Of a stretch of 64,000 bases of DNA, positions 1 through 8,439 are shown piece by piece; position 1 is the stretch's first letter, and each line of letters begins with the position of its first letter. Origin of the DNA: Chitinibacter fontanus (GTDB taxonomy: Bacteria > Pseudomonadota > Gammaproteobacteria > Burkholderiales > Chitinibacteraceae); assembly GCF_013423785.1 (NCBI RefSeq), contig NZ_CP058952.1:2817665-2881664 (forward strand). The letters run 5' to 3'. Both the position numbers and the translations under genes were made by a program. The notes under the pieces were generated by a model that was given only the letters and a program-made list of their open reading frames with translations, did no database searches and was not told where the DNA came from.

Positions 1-1
1 T

Positions 2-304
2 TATTCCAATGGTCAAAGCCGCAATGTGGCTAAGGTGGTGTTGTCTACGTTTACTAATCCACAAGGCTTGCAACCCTTGGGCGATAACCGTTGGGCTGAA
101 TCATTTGGCTCTGGCCAACCCCTAACAAACGGCCCTGGGCAAGGCAATACCGGCTTTTTGCAGGCCGCTGCGGTTGAGGATTCCAACGTGGATTTGACCT
201 CTGAGCTGGTGAACTTGATTACTGCGCAACGCAATTATCAAGCCAACGCTCAAACGGTGAAAGCGCAAGACACCATCATGCAAACCATTGTGAATCTGCG
301 CTGA
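2..304 (+). CDS. flgE: Flagellar hook protein FlgE, C-terminal part
   Basis: The reading frame enters from the left edge and covers about the last 100 residues, so the start lies outside the window. The end (SELVNLITAQRNYQANAQT, then a NLR terminus) is the conserved C-terminal helix that flagellar rod and hook proteins share and that packs in the inner tube. FlgE polymerises into the hook joining the basal body to the filament. It sits 20 bp upstream of flgF in the usual flg order. It could in principle be another hook/rod paralogue, but position before flgF makes FlgE by far the best call. Confidence 0.88.
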   Translation, partial: YSNGQSRNVAKVVLSTFTNPQGLQPLGDNRWAESFGSGQPLTNGPGQGNTGFLQAAAVEDSNVDLTSELVNLITAQRNYQANAQTVKAQDTIMQTIVNLR

Positions 305-324
305 TAAAAGGTCATAACTAAGGT

Positions 325-1065
325 ATGGATCGTTTAATTTATGTGGCGATGTCGGGGGCTAAAAACAGCGAAACCCGTCAGGCAACGATTGCGAACAATT
401 TAGCAAATGTAACGACACCAGGCTTTCGTGCTGAATTGGCATCGGCACGTGCGGTTGCTGCGCTTGGCGGTCCAGGCATGGGTACACGGGCGTATGTTGT
501 GCAGCAAACGGCAGCCGCAGATTTAAGCCCCGGTATTTTCCAGCAAACCGGACGGGATTTGGATGTTGCCATTCGTGGTAACGGTTGGCTGACCGTGCAG
601 ACTTCCAGTGGTGAGGCTTATACCCGAAATGGCAGCTTTGCGATTGATTCATCAGGCCTACTAAAAACCCATTCGGGCGAGATTGTACAAGGCGAAAGTG
701 GTCCACTCACTATTCCTGAAAACAACCGTGCAACGATTGCGCCCGATGGCACAGTCACGGCCATTGATATGGCCAATCCTACTCAGACGGTGGAAGTGGG
801 GCGGTTGAAATTGGTTAACCCGCCAGATGCGCAGATGGAAAAAGGACTTGATGGCCTGTTTCGTCAACGTAACGGTGAAACTGCGCAAGCGGATCCTGAA
901 GTGCGTTTGGCCAGTGGCGGCGTAGAAGGTAGTAACGTCAATTCGGTCGAGCAGTTGGTCAATATGATTTCAACGCAGCGCCATTTTGATATGCAGATCA
1001 AATTGCTCACGACCGCAGAGCAAAACTCCCGCTCGGCCAGCTCCCTGCTTTCATTAAATAGTTAA
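325..1065 (+). CDS. flgF: Flagellar basal-body proximal rod protein FlgF
   Basis: This 246-residue protein has the N-terminal rod signature (ANNLANVTTPGF, residues about 27-38) and the C-terminal helix with NMISTQRHF that define the FlgB/C/F/G family. FlgF forms part of the proximal rod that crosses the periplasm. Length fits FlgF. The ATG at 325 follows an AAGG-type ribosome site. It lies between flgE and flgG and is presumably co-transcribed with both. Rod proteins are exported by the flagellar type III system, so no cleavable signal peptide is expected, and none is seen. Confidence 0.95.
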   Translation: MDRLIYVAMSGAKNSETRQATIANNLANVTTPGFRAELASARAVAALGGPGMGTRAYVVQQTAAADLSPGIFQQTGRDLDVAIRGNGWLTVQTSSGEAYTRNGSFAIDSSGLLKTHSGEIVQGESGPLTIPENNRATIAPDGTVTAIDMANPTQTVEVGRLKLVNPPDAQMEKGLDGLFRQRNGETAQADPEVRLASGGVEGSNVNSVEQLVNMISTQRHFDMQIKLLTTAEQNSRSASSLLSLNS

Positions 1066-1092
1066 GCCATATAAAAACAAGGATTTAGCATC

Positions 1093-1878
1093 ATGATGCG
1101 TTCGCTTTGGACTGCAAAAACCGGCATGGATGCCATGCAGTTTAATATCGATGTGGTTTCACACAATTTGGCCAACGTGAACACTAATGGCTATAAACGC
1201 GAACGTGCGATTTTTGAAGATTTGATGTATCAAAATTTGCGGCAGGCGGGCGGTGCGACGAGTCAGCAAACCTCATTACCTAGCGGGCTGTATGTAGGTA
1301 CTGGCACGCAAATTGTGGCCACCGTGCGTAATCATTCGGTCGGCAATCTGCAAAAAACTGATGGTCCGCTCGATTTAGCCATTAATGGTGATGGCTTTTT
1401 CCAAATTGCTTTGCCTAATGGTACGACTGCTTATACGCGTGATGGTGCATTTCAGGTCAATAGCCAAGGCACGATCGTAACCAGTAGCGGTTACGAGTTG
1501 TCGCCAGCAATTCAGGTGCCACAAGGCACAACCAGTATCACATTTGCCAAAGATGGTACGGTGTCGGCCATTGTAAATAATAACGCGGCAGCACCGATTC
1601 AAGTCGGTAATATTCAGACTGCCACCTTTATTAACCCACCGGGCTTGGAATCAATCGGTGGGAACTTATATCTGGAAACCTCTGCGAGTGGTGCGCCAAC
1701 AGTGGGAACGCCTGGCACGAACGGTTTGGGTGCGATTAACCAAGGTTATACCGAAACGTCGAATGTGAATGCAACGGAAGAATTGATCAATATGATTCAG
1801 GCGCAGCGTGCGTTTGAGCTTAACTCCAAAGCTGTGACAACTACCGATCAAATGCTGGCGAAATTGTCGCAGATGTAA
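1093..1878 (+). CDS. flgG: Flagellar distal rod protein FlgG
   Basis: The 261-residue product matches FlgG in length. It has the N-terminal SHNLANVNTNGYKRER motif and a C-terminal INMIQAQRAFELNSK helix, both diagnostic of the family. FlgG builds the distal rod, around which the P and L rings assemble. The gene starts 27 bp after flgF behind an AAGGA ribosome site. Its stop codon abuts the flgH reading frame, so flgF-flgG-flgH-flgI read as one unit. Confidence 0.96.
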   Translation: MMRSLWTAKTGMDAMQFNIDVVSHNLANVNTNGYKRERAIFEDLMYQNLRQAGGATSQQTSLPSGLYVGTGTQIVATVRNHSVGNLQKTDGPLDLAINGDGFFQIALPNGTTAYTRDGAFQVNSQGTIVTSSGYELSPAIQVPQGTTSITFAKDGTVSAIVNNNAAAPIQVGNIQTATFINPPGLESIGGNLYLETSASGAPTVGTPGTNGLGAINQGYTETSNVNATEELINMIQAQRAFELNSKAVTTTDQMLAKLSQM

Positions 1879-1884
1879 TTGGCC

Positions 1885-2571
1885 ATGATGGTGACTATGA
1901 AAAAATTGCGTTTAGTTTGCTGGAGTTTCTTGCTGCTTAGTCTGACTGCGTGTGTGGCACCACAGTCGATTGTGACTCAGCCAACCTCCGCACGCGCTCA
2001 GCCAAGCGTGCTGACTGGCAATAATAATGGCGCGATTTTTCAGGCGGCAACCGCCAAAATGCTGTTTGAAGAACCGGTGGCGCGCCGTATTGGCGATATT
2101 TTGGTTGTGACAATTGAAGAAAATCTAACCGCAGTTAATAAAGCCAATAGCAGTACGAATCGCGATGGTGGGCTCACTTTAAGCGGCTCGGCCGATATTC
2201 CGTATATGCCAGCTGCGCTTGGGAAGCTATTTAACGCCACCGCCGATATAAGTACCAATAATAAATTTGCAGGTAAAGGCGAGACTAATAGCACCAACAC
2301 CTTCAAGGGTAGTATTGCGGTGACTGTGATTGATGTTTTTGCCAACGGCAATTTATCGATTGGTGGTGAAAAACAAGTTGTAGTAAATGGGTATAACAAT
2401 GTCCTGCGCTTTACCGGGGTCGTGAATCCTAACGACATCAAGGCTGGAAATACGATTTCTTCTACCCGTGTTGCCGATGCCCGTATCGAGCAAGTGGGGC
2501 AGGGCGCAATTAGCGATGCAAATACGATGGGCTGGATGCAGCGGTTTTTCCTCTCGGTATGGCCGTTTTAA
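1885..2571 (+). CDS. flgH: Flagellar L-ring lipoprotein FlgH
   Basis: This outer-membrane lipoprotein forms the L ring, the bushing for the rod in the outer membrane. It has a short basic, hydrophobic signal ending in the lipobox LTAC, and the FlgH features LFEEPVARRIGDILVV and the C-terminal SVWPF. The frame is open from a TTG at 1879, and ATG codons at 1885, 1888 and 1897 are all possible starts. The signal peptide proper begins MKKLRLV at 1897, so the true start may be there. I report 1885. Only about 6 bp separate it from the flgG stop. Confidence 0.93.
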   Translation: MMVTMKKLRLVCWSFLLLSLTACVAPQSIVTQPTSARAQPSVLTGNNNGAIFQAATAKMLFEEPVARRIGDILVVTIEENLTAVNKANSSTNRDGGLTLSGSADIPYMPAALGKLFNATADISTNNKFAGKGETNSTNTFKGSIAVTVIDVFANGNLSIGGEKQVVVNGYNNVLRFTGVVNPNDIKAGNTISSTRVADARIEQVGQGAISDANTMGWMQRFFLSVWPF

Positions 2572-2592
2572 TTGAATTGATGGGGCGGGTAT

Positions 2593-3684
2593 ATGCGTAA
2601 ACTAATTTTGGCTATTGCCCTGTGTGTCTATACCTTGCCAGTGTATGCTGATCGCTTAAAGGATTTAGCTAGCTTTGCTGGCGTGCGCAATAACCAGTTG
2701 GTCGGTTATGGCTTGGTAGTTGGTCTTGATGGAAGTGGTGATCAGACCACGCAAACGCCATTCACCGTGCAATCGGTGGTGAATATGCTCACCAATATGG
2801 GGGTTCAGGTACCAACGGGCGGCAATTTGCAATTGAAAAATGTCGCTGCAGTGACTGTAACAGCAACGCTGCCGCCGTTTGCTCGCCCAGGCCAGCCACT
2901 TGATATCGTGGTGTCTTCCATTGGTAATGCAAAAAGCTTACGGGGTGGCACATTGTTAATGGCGCCTCTGAAGGGGGCCGATGGACAAATTTACGCCATG
3001 GCGCAGGGTAATTTAGTGGTTGCTGGCGCGGGCGCATCTGCTGGTGGTTCGAGTACGCAAATCAATCAGTTAGCAACAGGGCGCATCCCTGCTGGTGCCA
3101 CGGTGGAACGTGCGGTGCCGACCTTGCTGGGCAACGGCGAGTTTGTGCAATTGGAGTTGCTCAAGACTGATTTTTCCACCGCCAGCCGTGTGGTCAATGC
3201 CATCAATAGCCAAATTGGCCCAGTGGCCGCCGCGCTGGATGGCCGGGTGATTCAAGTGCGTGCGCCACTCGACCCAAATCAGCGCGTTGCTTTCTTGGCC
3301 AAGCTTGAGGGTGTGAATGTCACGCCGGGTGAAACTTCGCCTAAGGTGATTATTAATGCCCGTACTGGTTCGGTGGTGATGAATCAGGCGGTGACGATTG
3401 ATCCATGCGCGATTGCGCACGGCAATTTAACCGTAACTATTTTGGCGGATAACAAAGTCGAGCAGCCTAAACCATTAGCCAATGGACAAACTGCTAAAGT
3501 GCAAAACGCGGATATTGATATTGAAGTAGGTAAAGGCCCAGTGGTGCGCTTGCCAAAGGCCGCTACGCTCAATCAAGTGGTACGGGCGCTCAATGCGGTG
3601 GGTGCTACGCCGCAAGATTTGTTGGCTATTTTGCAAGCAATGAAAATTGCCGGTGCCTTGAATGCCGAATTGGAAGTGATTTAA
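2593..3684 (+). CDS. flgI: Flagellar P-ring protein FlgI
   Basis: FlgI is the periplasmic P-ring subunit surrounding the rod in the peptidoglycan layer. The 363-residue precursor has a Sec signal peptide (cleavage after VYA, residue about 19). The DRLKDLASFAGVRNNQL start of the mature protein and GYGLVVGLDGSGDQT are hallmark FlgI sequences. The C-terminal part (AIAHGNLTVTI, LNAVGATPQDLLAILQAMK) also fits. It is the last gene before a strong terminator at 3766-3793, so the flgF-I transcript ends here. A GGGTATAT motif overlaps its start codon region. Confidence 0.97.
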   Translation: MRKLILAIALCVYTLPVYADRLKDLASFAGVRNNQLVGYGLVVGLDGSGDQTTQTPFTVQSVVNMLTNMGVQVPTGGNLQLKNVAAVTVTATLPPFARPGQPLDIVVSSIGNAKSLRGGTLLMAPLKGADGQIYAMAQGNLVVAGAGASAGGSSTQINQLATGRIPAGATVERAVPTLLGNGEFVQLELLKTDFSTASRVVNAINSQIGPVAAALDGRVIQVRAPLDPNQRVAFLAKLEGVNVTPGETSPKVIINARTGSVVMNQAVTIDPCAIAHGNLTVTILADNKVEQPKPLANGQTAKVQNADIDIEVGKGPVVRLPKAATLNQVVRALNAVGATPQDLLAILQAMKIAGALNAELEVI

Positions 3685-3765
3685 TGGCTTGGCAAACAAA
3701 CTATGGGTATATGCATTTGGCTTAAAAATTGATTTGCTTTTAGTGGTATACCCCATCAGGTATTT

Positions 3766-3793
3766 AAAAGGCGCTCAGATTTGAGCGCCTTTT
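3766..3793 (+). terminator. Rho-independent terminator after flgI
   Basis: A perfect 12-bp stem (AAAAGGCGCTCA, 3766-3777, pairing with 3782-3793), a GATT loop and a T tract. Because it closes the flgI unit, flgJ needs its own promoter. Confidence 0.88.
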
Positions 3794-3797
3794 ATTT

Positions 3798-3815
3798 TGG
3801 GCATACTCCTTGCTT
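3798..3815 (+). promoter_or_regulatory. Sigma54-type promoter upstream of flgJ
   Basis: The sequence GGCATACTCCTTGCTT keeps the invariant GG-N10-GC spacing of sigma54 promoters (GG at 3800-3801, GC at 3112+700, i.e. 3812-3813) and matches GGCA and TTGCT of the consensus. It lies just after the flgI terminator and about 30 bp before the flgJ start. Sigma54 control of mid-class flagellar genes is known in many proteobacteria. Confidence 0.65.
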
Positions 3816-3846
3816 GTAATCTGGCAAGTTCTTCAGGAGTATCGCC

Positions 3847-4773
3847 ATGTTGCCCCGTGCCACGCTTGATTCGCAAAGTATTTCAGCTGATCCACGCAGC
3901 TTGGATCGTTTGCGTGCGAGCAGTCTGAATAATAAAGGCGCAGCAGCACAAGGGGCCGCGCAGCAATTTGAAGCACTGCTATTGCAGCAAATGCTCAGCG
4001 CAATGCGCAAGGCAGCGCCTACTGATGAGTTTGATCAAAGCGCAGCAAGTCAAACCTTTAAAGGGATGCGCGATCAGCAGCTAGCGCAAAATTGGGCTCA
4101 AAGTGGTGGTATTGGTTTTGCCAAGCTGATTGTGCGTCAGCTCAATATTCAGGATAACCCAGCACTGTTGCAGCAACCCTTGCTAAGCGAAGTGCGTGGC
4201 GCGATTAAACGCCCGCTAGTGGCTAACGCAGCGGCAGTAGCGGCAAAACCTGCCGCAGAAGGGTTGAGTGTTGCCGCCGACAGCAAGGCTAAATTGGATG
4301 CGGTGCCAGATTTTGTGCGCAAGCTCGGCGATGCCGCAAAATCGACTGCCGCCAATCTTGGTCTTTCGCCGCATTTATTGCTTGCCCACGCAGCGCTGGA
4401 AACCGGTTGGGGTAAAAAAGGTATCAAGTCGAGCGACGGGATTGAGTCGCACAATTTATTCGGTATTAAAGCGGGTAGTGGCTGGCAAGGTAAAACCGTT
4501 GATGTCCTAACCACCGAATACGTTGATGGCATTGCACAAAAGCGCATTGAGAAATTTCGCGCCTATGATTCGTATGCCGATTCAATGGCTGATTACGCCA
4601 GCTTAATTAAACGCCGCTATGGCGCTGCGGTAGCGCAAGGTAGCGATGCGATTGGCTTTGCCAAAGCCTTGGTGGCCGGAGGCTATGCCACTGATCCGCA
4701 GTATGTACAAAAATTAACGCGTGTTGCCGATCGAGTCGCAGAGCAATTAGGTCTCTCAAGAGTTAGCGCATAA
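3847..4773 (+). CDS. flgJ: Flagellar rod assembly protein / peptidoglycan hydrolase FlgJ
   Basis: FlgJ (308 residues) clears peptidoglycan and caps the growing rod. The N-terminal third (AAQQFEALLLQQMLSAMRKA, about residues 36-56) is the rod-capping domain. After an alanine-rich linker, the C-terminal half is a glucosaminidase-type muramidase domain with the catalytic ALETGWG and HNLFGIKAG motifs. Dual-domain FlgJ is typical of beta- and gammaproteobacteria. A CAGGAG ribosome site sits 8 bp before the ATG. It is separated from flgI by a terminator and preceded by a sigma54-like promoter. Confidence 0.95.
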   Translation: MLPRATLDSQSISADPRSLDRLRASSLNNKGAAAQGAAQQFEALLLQQMLSAMRKAAPTDEFDQSAASQTFKGMRDQQLAQNWAQSGGIGFAKLIVRQLNIQDNPALLQQPLLSEVRGAIKRPLVANAAAVAAKPAAEGLSVAADSKAKLDAVPDFVRKLGDAAKSTAANLGLSPHLLLAHAALETGWGKKGIKSSDGIESHNLFGIKAGSGWQGKTVDVLTTEYVDGIAQKRIEKFRAYDSYADSMADYASLIKRRYGAAVAQGSDAIGFAKALVAGGYATDPQYVQKLTRVADRVAEQLGLSRVSA

Positions 4774-4782
4774 AGCCGATAT
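4756..4782 (+). promoter_or_regulatory. Sigma28 (FliA) promoter for flgKL
   Basis: TCAAG (4756-4760), a 14-nt spacer, then GCCGATAT (4775-4782) match the FliA-type promoter, with the same spacing as TAAAGTTT-N11-GCCGATAA. It overlaps the 3' end of flgJ, and the inferred start leaves a leader of only about 13 nt before flgK. Class III expression of hook-associated proteins is well established. Confidence 0.72.
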
Positions 4783-4801
4783 ATATTCAAGGGGTTAAAT
4801 C

Positions 4802-6994
4802 ATGGCATCATCCGTTTTTGGTATCGGCGTATCAGGCTTAAATGCAGCAAGTCTGGGGCTAACGACGACCGGGCATAATATTTCGAATGTGAATACCGAT
4901 GGTTTTTCACGCCAGCGCTTGTCGCAAAGTGCTCCATATCCATTGCTGTCTGGTAGTGGTTTTAATGGTCTGGGCGTGCAGGTTGATTCAATCACGCGGA
5001 TGTATGATCGTTTTTTAACCAAAGCGGTTGAAGTGGCGCAAACCCAATCAAGCTATCAATCGACGCGGCTGTCGCATCTATCCGAAATTAATAATATCGT
5101 GGCAGACCCCACTGCGGGGGTGTCACCTGCATTGCAAGATTTTTTCAGTAATGTGCAAAACGTTGCGACTAATCCAGCTAGTCCACCGTCACGCCAAGCT
5201 ATGCTGGCCAGCGCACAAACTTTGGTCAATCGTTTTCAGGTCTTCTCGCAGCGCTTGGAAGAGCAAAGAAGTGCGCTGAATGGCGAGATTACTAATACCA
5301 TCGGCAATATTAATGGCTATTCTGAACAAATTGCTGAGTTGAATAATAAAATTGTTATTGCACAGTCTTCAGGGCAACCGCCGAATGATTTATTAGATCA
5401 GCGTGATTTGCTGGTAAAAGACCTCAATAAACTAGTAAAAGCTAATACGCTGACATTATCGGATGGCAGTATTAATGTCTTTATTGGTAATGGCCAAGGC
5501 TTGGTTGTTGGTGGCGTTGTGAATAAATTAACAGCACAGCCCAACCCAGCTGATCCGGAACGGATTACTGTGGGTTATCAGCAAAATAACCAAACAATTT
5601 TTTTGCCGGAAAATCAGCTTTCTGGCGGTCAATTAGGCGCTTTGCTTGATTATCGTAATCAATCATTAGATTTGGCGCAAAATAGTTTGGAGCGCACTGC
5701 ACTAGGCTTGGTTGAAACGTTTAACCAGCAACACAAGGCCGGACAGGATTTGAATGGTAATTTGGGAAAAAACCTATTTGATATCCAACGCAGCAATGTG
5801 GTTGATTTGAATGTTGGGACTGCGCCTGGTGTTAATATTCGGGTGAGCTCACCGAATGGCACCGCTGAAAATAGTGATTTTTCGATTACGCCAAGCGGGG
5901 CAGGGTACGTCATCAAGCGGTTATCCGATAACGCCACAAGTGGGGTTATTGCGCTGGGAAGTACCGATCCAGTGACCGGTTTAACTTTGTCGGCAGCTCC
6001 TGCTGGGGCGGTGTTGCCAAATCAAAATGGCTTTTCGTTCCCTCCTGCAATTAGCCAGATTAACTTTAATACCAGCAATACAGGTAATGCTCAGTTGGGT
6101 GGTTACATTTCGAATGTGGGCCAATTGACCGCTAGTAACTATGAATTAAGTTATGACGGTACTAACTACACCATGTATCGCCAGAGTGATGGCGCACGCA
6201 CGGTTTATTCGGCGGCCCAAATGGCGCAGGGGATTAACCAAGATGGCATGACATTGCGCATAAACTCTGGCGCGATGAATGCGAACGATCGCTTTGTGAT
6301 CAAACCACTGGAAGGCATGATTGGCAGCTTGGCCGTTCGCACGACAGACCCCAAAGAAATTGCGGCTGCAGCGCCGGTGGTCTCTAGTTTGGGGGCGAGT
6401 AATACCGGCTCGGTTAAGGTGGTGCAGCATACGGTTGATACTCCATCGATTAGCTCGACCGACAGTGCGATAAATCCAGCGCTAAAAAATCAAGTTACGA
6501 TTAATTTTACGAGTGCCACAAGTTTTACCTATACCGATACAGTGACTGGGGTTACCTCTGCGGCACAAACCTATACTGCGGGAATGACTTTGCAAATCAA
6601 TGGTTGGAGCATGAAAATGGATGGCACCCCTGCTACTGGGGATACCATTACTGTGAAACCGAATATTGGTGGCGTGGCTGATAACCGTAATGCTTTGGCG
6701 TTAGGCAAGTTACAGACTACTCGACTTTTAGAAGGTGGTTCGGCCACCTATCAAGAATCGTATGGGCGTATGGTTAGCACGATTGGTACGCAAACCAACG
6801 AGGCAACCATTATGAGTAAGGCCCAAAATAAATTACTCGAAAATGCAGAAAGTAGTCGCGACTCAGTGTCAGCCGTCAATCTTGATGAAGAGGCCGCGAA
6901 TCTGCTGCGTTACCAGCAAGCCTATCAAGCCGCAAGTAAAGTGATTCAAATTGCACAAAGTGCATTTCAAGAAATCATGAATATTGGCCGCTGA
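4802..6994 (+). CDS. flgK: Flagellar hook-associated protein 1, FlgK
   Basis: FlgK joins the hook to the filament. The N terminus (SGLNAASLGLTTTGHNISN, with NVNTDGFSRQR) and the C terminus (SAVNLDEEAANLLRYQQAYQ) are the conserved terminal helices of HAP1. At 730 residues it is longer than the roughly 450-650 usual for the family. The extra length lies in the surface-exposed middle (about residues 330-640), which is Ser/Thr/Gly rich and probably forms added beta domains. An AAGGGG ribosome site precedes the ATG. Confidence 0.96.
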   Translation: MASSVFGIGVSGLNAASLGLTTTGHNISNVNTDGFSRQRLSQSAPYPLLSGSGFNGLGVQVDSITRMYDRFLTKAVEVAQTQSSYQSTRLSHLSEINNIVADPTAGVSPALQDFFSNVQNVATNPASPPSRQAMLASAQTLVNRFQVFSQRLEEQRSALNGEITNTIGNINGYSEQIAELNNKIVIAQSSGQPPNDLLDQRDLLVKDLNKLVKANTLTLSDGSINVFIGNGQGLVVGGVVNKLTAQPNPADPERITVGYQQNNQTIFLPENQLSGGQLGALLDYRNQSLDLAQNSLERTALGLVETFNQQHKAGQDLNGNLGKNLFDIQRSNVVDLNVGTAPGVNIRVSSPNGTAENSDFSITPSGAGYVIKRLSDNATSGVIALGSTDPVTGLTLSAAPAGAVLPNQNGFSFPPAISQINFNTSNTGNAQLGGYISNVGQLTASNYELSYDGTNYTMYRQSDGARTVYSAAQMAQGINQDGMTLRINSGAMNANDRFVIKPLEGMIGSLAVRTTDPKEIAAAAPVVSSLGASNTGSVKVVQHTVDTPSISSTDSAINPALKNQVTINFTSATSFTYTDTVTGVTSAAQTYTAGMTLQINGWSMKMDGTPATGDTITVKPNIGGVADNRNALALGKLQTTRLLEGGSATYQESYGRMVSTIGTQTNEATIMSKAQNKLLENAESSRDSVSAVNLDEEAANLLRYQQAYQAASKVIQIAQSAFQEIMNIGR

Positions 6995-7020
6995 TTTAGG
7001 CAGTTTTAGGAGTACAGGAT

Positions 7021-8379
7021 ATGCGCATCGCTACCACCACTTTATTTAATATTGGTTCAAGCAATTTGCAGGGGCATATTGCAGACCAAGCGAAGCTGCA
7101 AAGTCAGTTGTCGTCTGGTCGAAAAATTTTGACGCCAGCAGATGATCCAATTGCATCTGCGCGTATTTTGGATATTGCCCAAGCTAAATCAATTAATGAG
7201 CAATATGCAACCAACAGCAGTGCCGCAGATTCATTCATGCGCTTGAGTGAGAGCACCATGCATCAAGTTACCGGCCTCATTCAGAATGTACAGGAATTGG
7301 CGGTGAGCGCTGGGAATCCGGCCTTAGGGCCTGAAGAAAAACGGATGAAAGAAGCCGAGCTCAAAGGGCGTTATCAAGAGTTGCTCGCGTTGGCAAATAC
7401 GACGGATGGGCAGGGCAATTATTTATTCTCTGGATTTAAAGGCGATACCAAGCCGTTTACCGAGTCCAGCTTTGGTAACGTTGGCTATTTTGGTGATGAT
7501 GGTCAGCGTATTGTGCAAATATCAGATGGTCGCCAAATTCCAATTTCAGAATCTGGTGCGGATGTATTTCAGCGGATCAAGAACGGTAATGGCACCTTTG
7601 TTACTGCTTATAATTCAGCCAATGTTGGTTCTGGGATTGTTAGCCCTGGGGAGGTTACTGACCCACAGAAATGGGCTGCGGCACCCGCACCGCGTGATTT
7701 CTCGGTGCAATTTTATTGGCAGCCTAATGCCACTAAGCCTGAAGCCCCAATTATTACTTATGATTTAATTGATAGCTCTGGTGTCTCACTCATTAGTGGT
7801 GCTGCCACCGCGGGAAATACTAGTGGCCCCCGTACATTCTCTTCGGGAGGAGATATTGAATTTAAACGCTTGCCATCAGATCCTGCTGGCGCAGCGTGGG
7901 ATTACGGGATTAAGATGAATGTATCTGGCTCGCCGATCCCACTTGACCCCACAACAAAAATTCCAACTGGGGCACCGGGTGCTGCTGATAATTTTTCAGT
8001 TAAACCTAGCACTAATGTTGATTTGTTTACCACCTTGGGTAAATTATCTACCGCGTTAAACTCTTATCAGATCGATGGTTCTGGCAAAGGGCAGGCATCT
8101 TTCCAAAATCAGCTGAATACAGCTTTATCTGATCTTTCGAACGCACTAAGTAATGTGGTGACAACTCAGGCGTACTTAGGTGCGCGAATGAACGAAACTG
8201 ACTCAGTGAAAGACACCACTGAAGATTTGAAATTGCAGTATGCAAAAACGCTTTCTGGCCTACAAGACTTGGATTATGCCGCTGCGATTAGTGATTTCGC
8301 GCAAAATCAGATGGTTCTTGATGCTGCACGTAAGTCATTTGCTCAGGTGCAAGATTTGAGTCTGTTTAAATATATTTAA
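7021..8379 (+). CDS. flgL: Flagellar hook-associated protein 3, FlgL
   Basis: FlgL is the second junction protein between hook and filament. It has a flagellin-like N terminus (MRIATTTLFNIGSSNLQ, QSQLSSGRKILTPADDP) and a flagellin-like C terminus (LDYAAAISDFAQNQMVLDA). At 452 residues it is longer than many FlgL proteins (about 300-400), with a variable insert around residues 180-340. It follows flgK by 26 bp with an AGGAG ribosome site and ends at a strong terminator. Confidence 0.95.
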   Translation: MRIATTTLFNIGSSNLQGHIADQAKLQSQLSSGRKILTPADDPIASARILDIAQAKSINEQYATNSSAADSFMRLSESTMHQVTGLIQNVQELAVSAGNPALGPEEKRMKEAELKGRYQELLALANTTDGQGNYLFSGFKGDTKPFTESSFGNVGYFGDDGQRIVQISDGRQIPISESGADVFQRIKNGNGTFVTAYNSANVGSGIVSPGEVTDPQKWAAAPAPRDFSVQFYWQPNATKPEAPIITYDLIDSSGVSLISGAATAGNTSGPRTFSSGGDIEFKRLPSDPAGAAWDYGIKMNVSGSPIPLDPTTKIPTGAPGAADNFSVKPSTNVDLFTTLGKLSTALNSYQIDGSGKGQASFQNQLNTALSDLSNALSNVVTTQAYLGARMNETDSVKDTTEDLKLQYAKTLSGLQDLDYAAAISDFAQNQMVLDAARKSFAQVQDLSLFKYI

Positions 8380-8402
8380 TTTTGAGTAAGTGATGCTAAA
8401 CC

Positions 8403-8428
8403 AACGGCTCGCACTGCGAGCCGTTTTT
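8403..8428 (+). terminator. Terminator after flgL
   Basis: Stem AACGGCTCGC, loop ACT and complementary arm, then five T. It closes the flgJKL transcript immediately before radA. Confidence 0.87.
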
Positions 8429-8439
8429 CGTGGTGAGCT

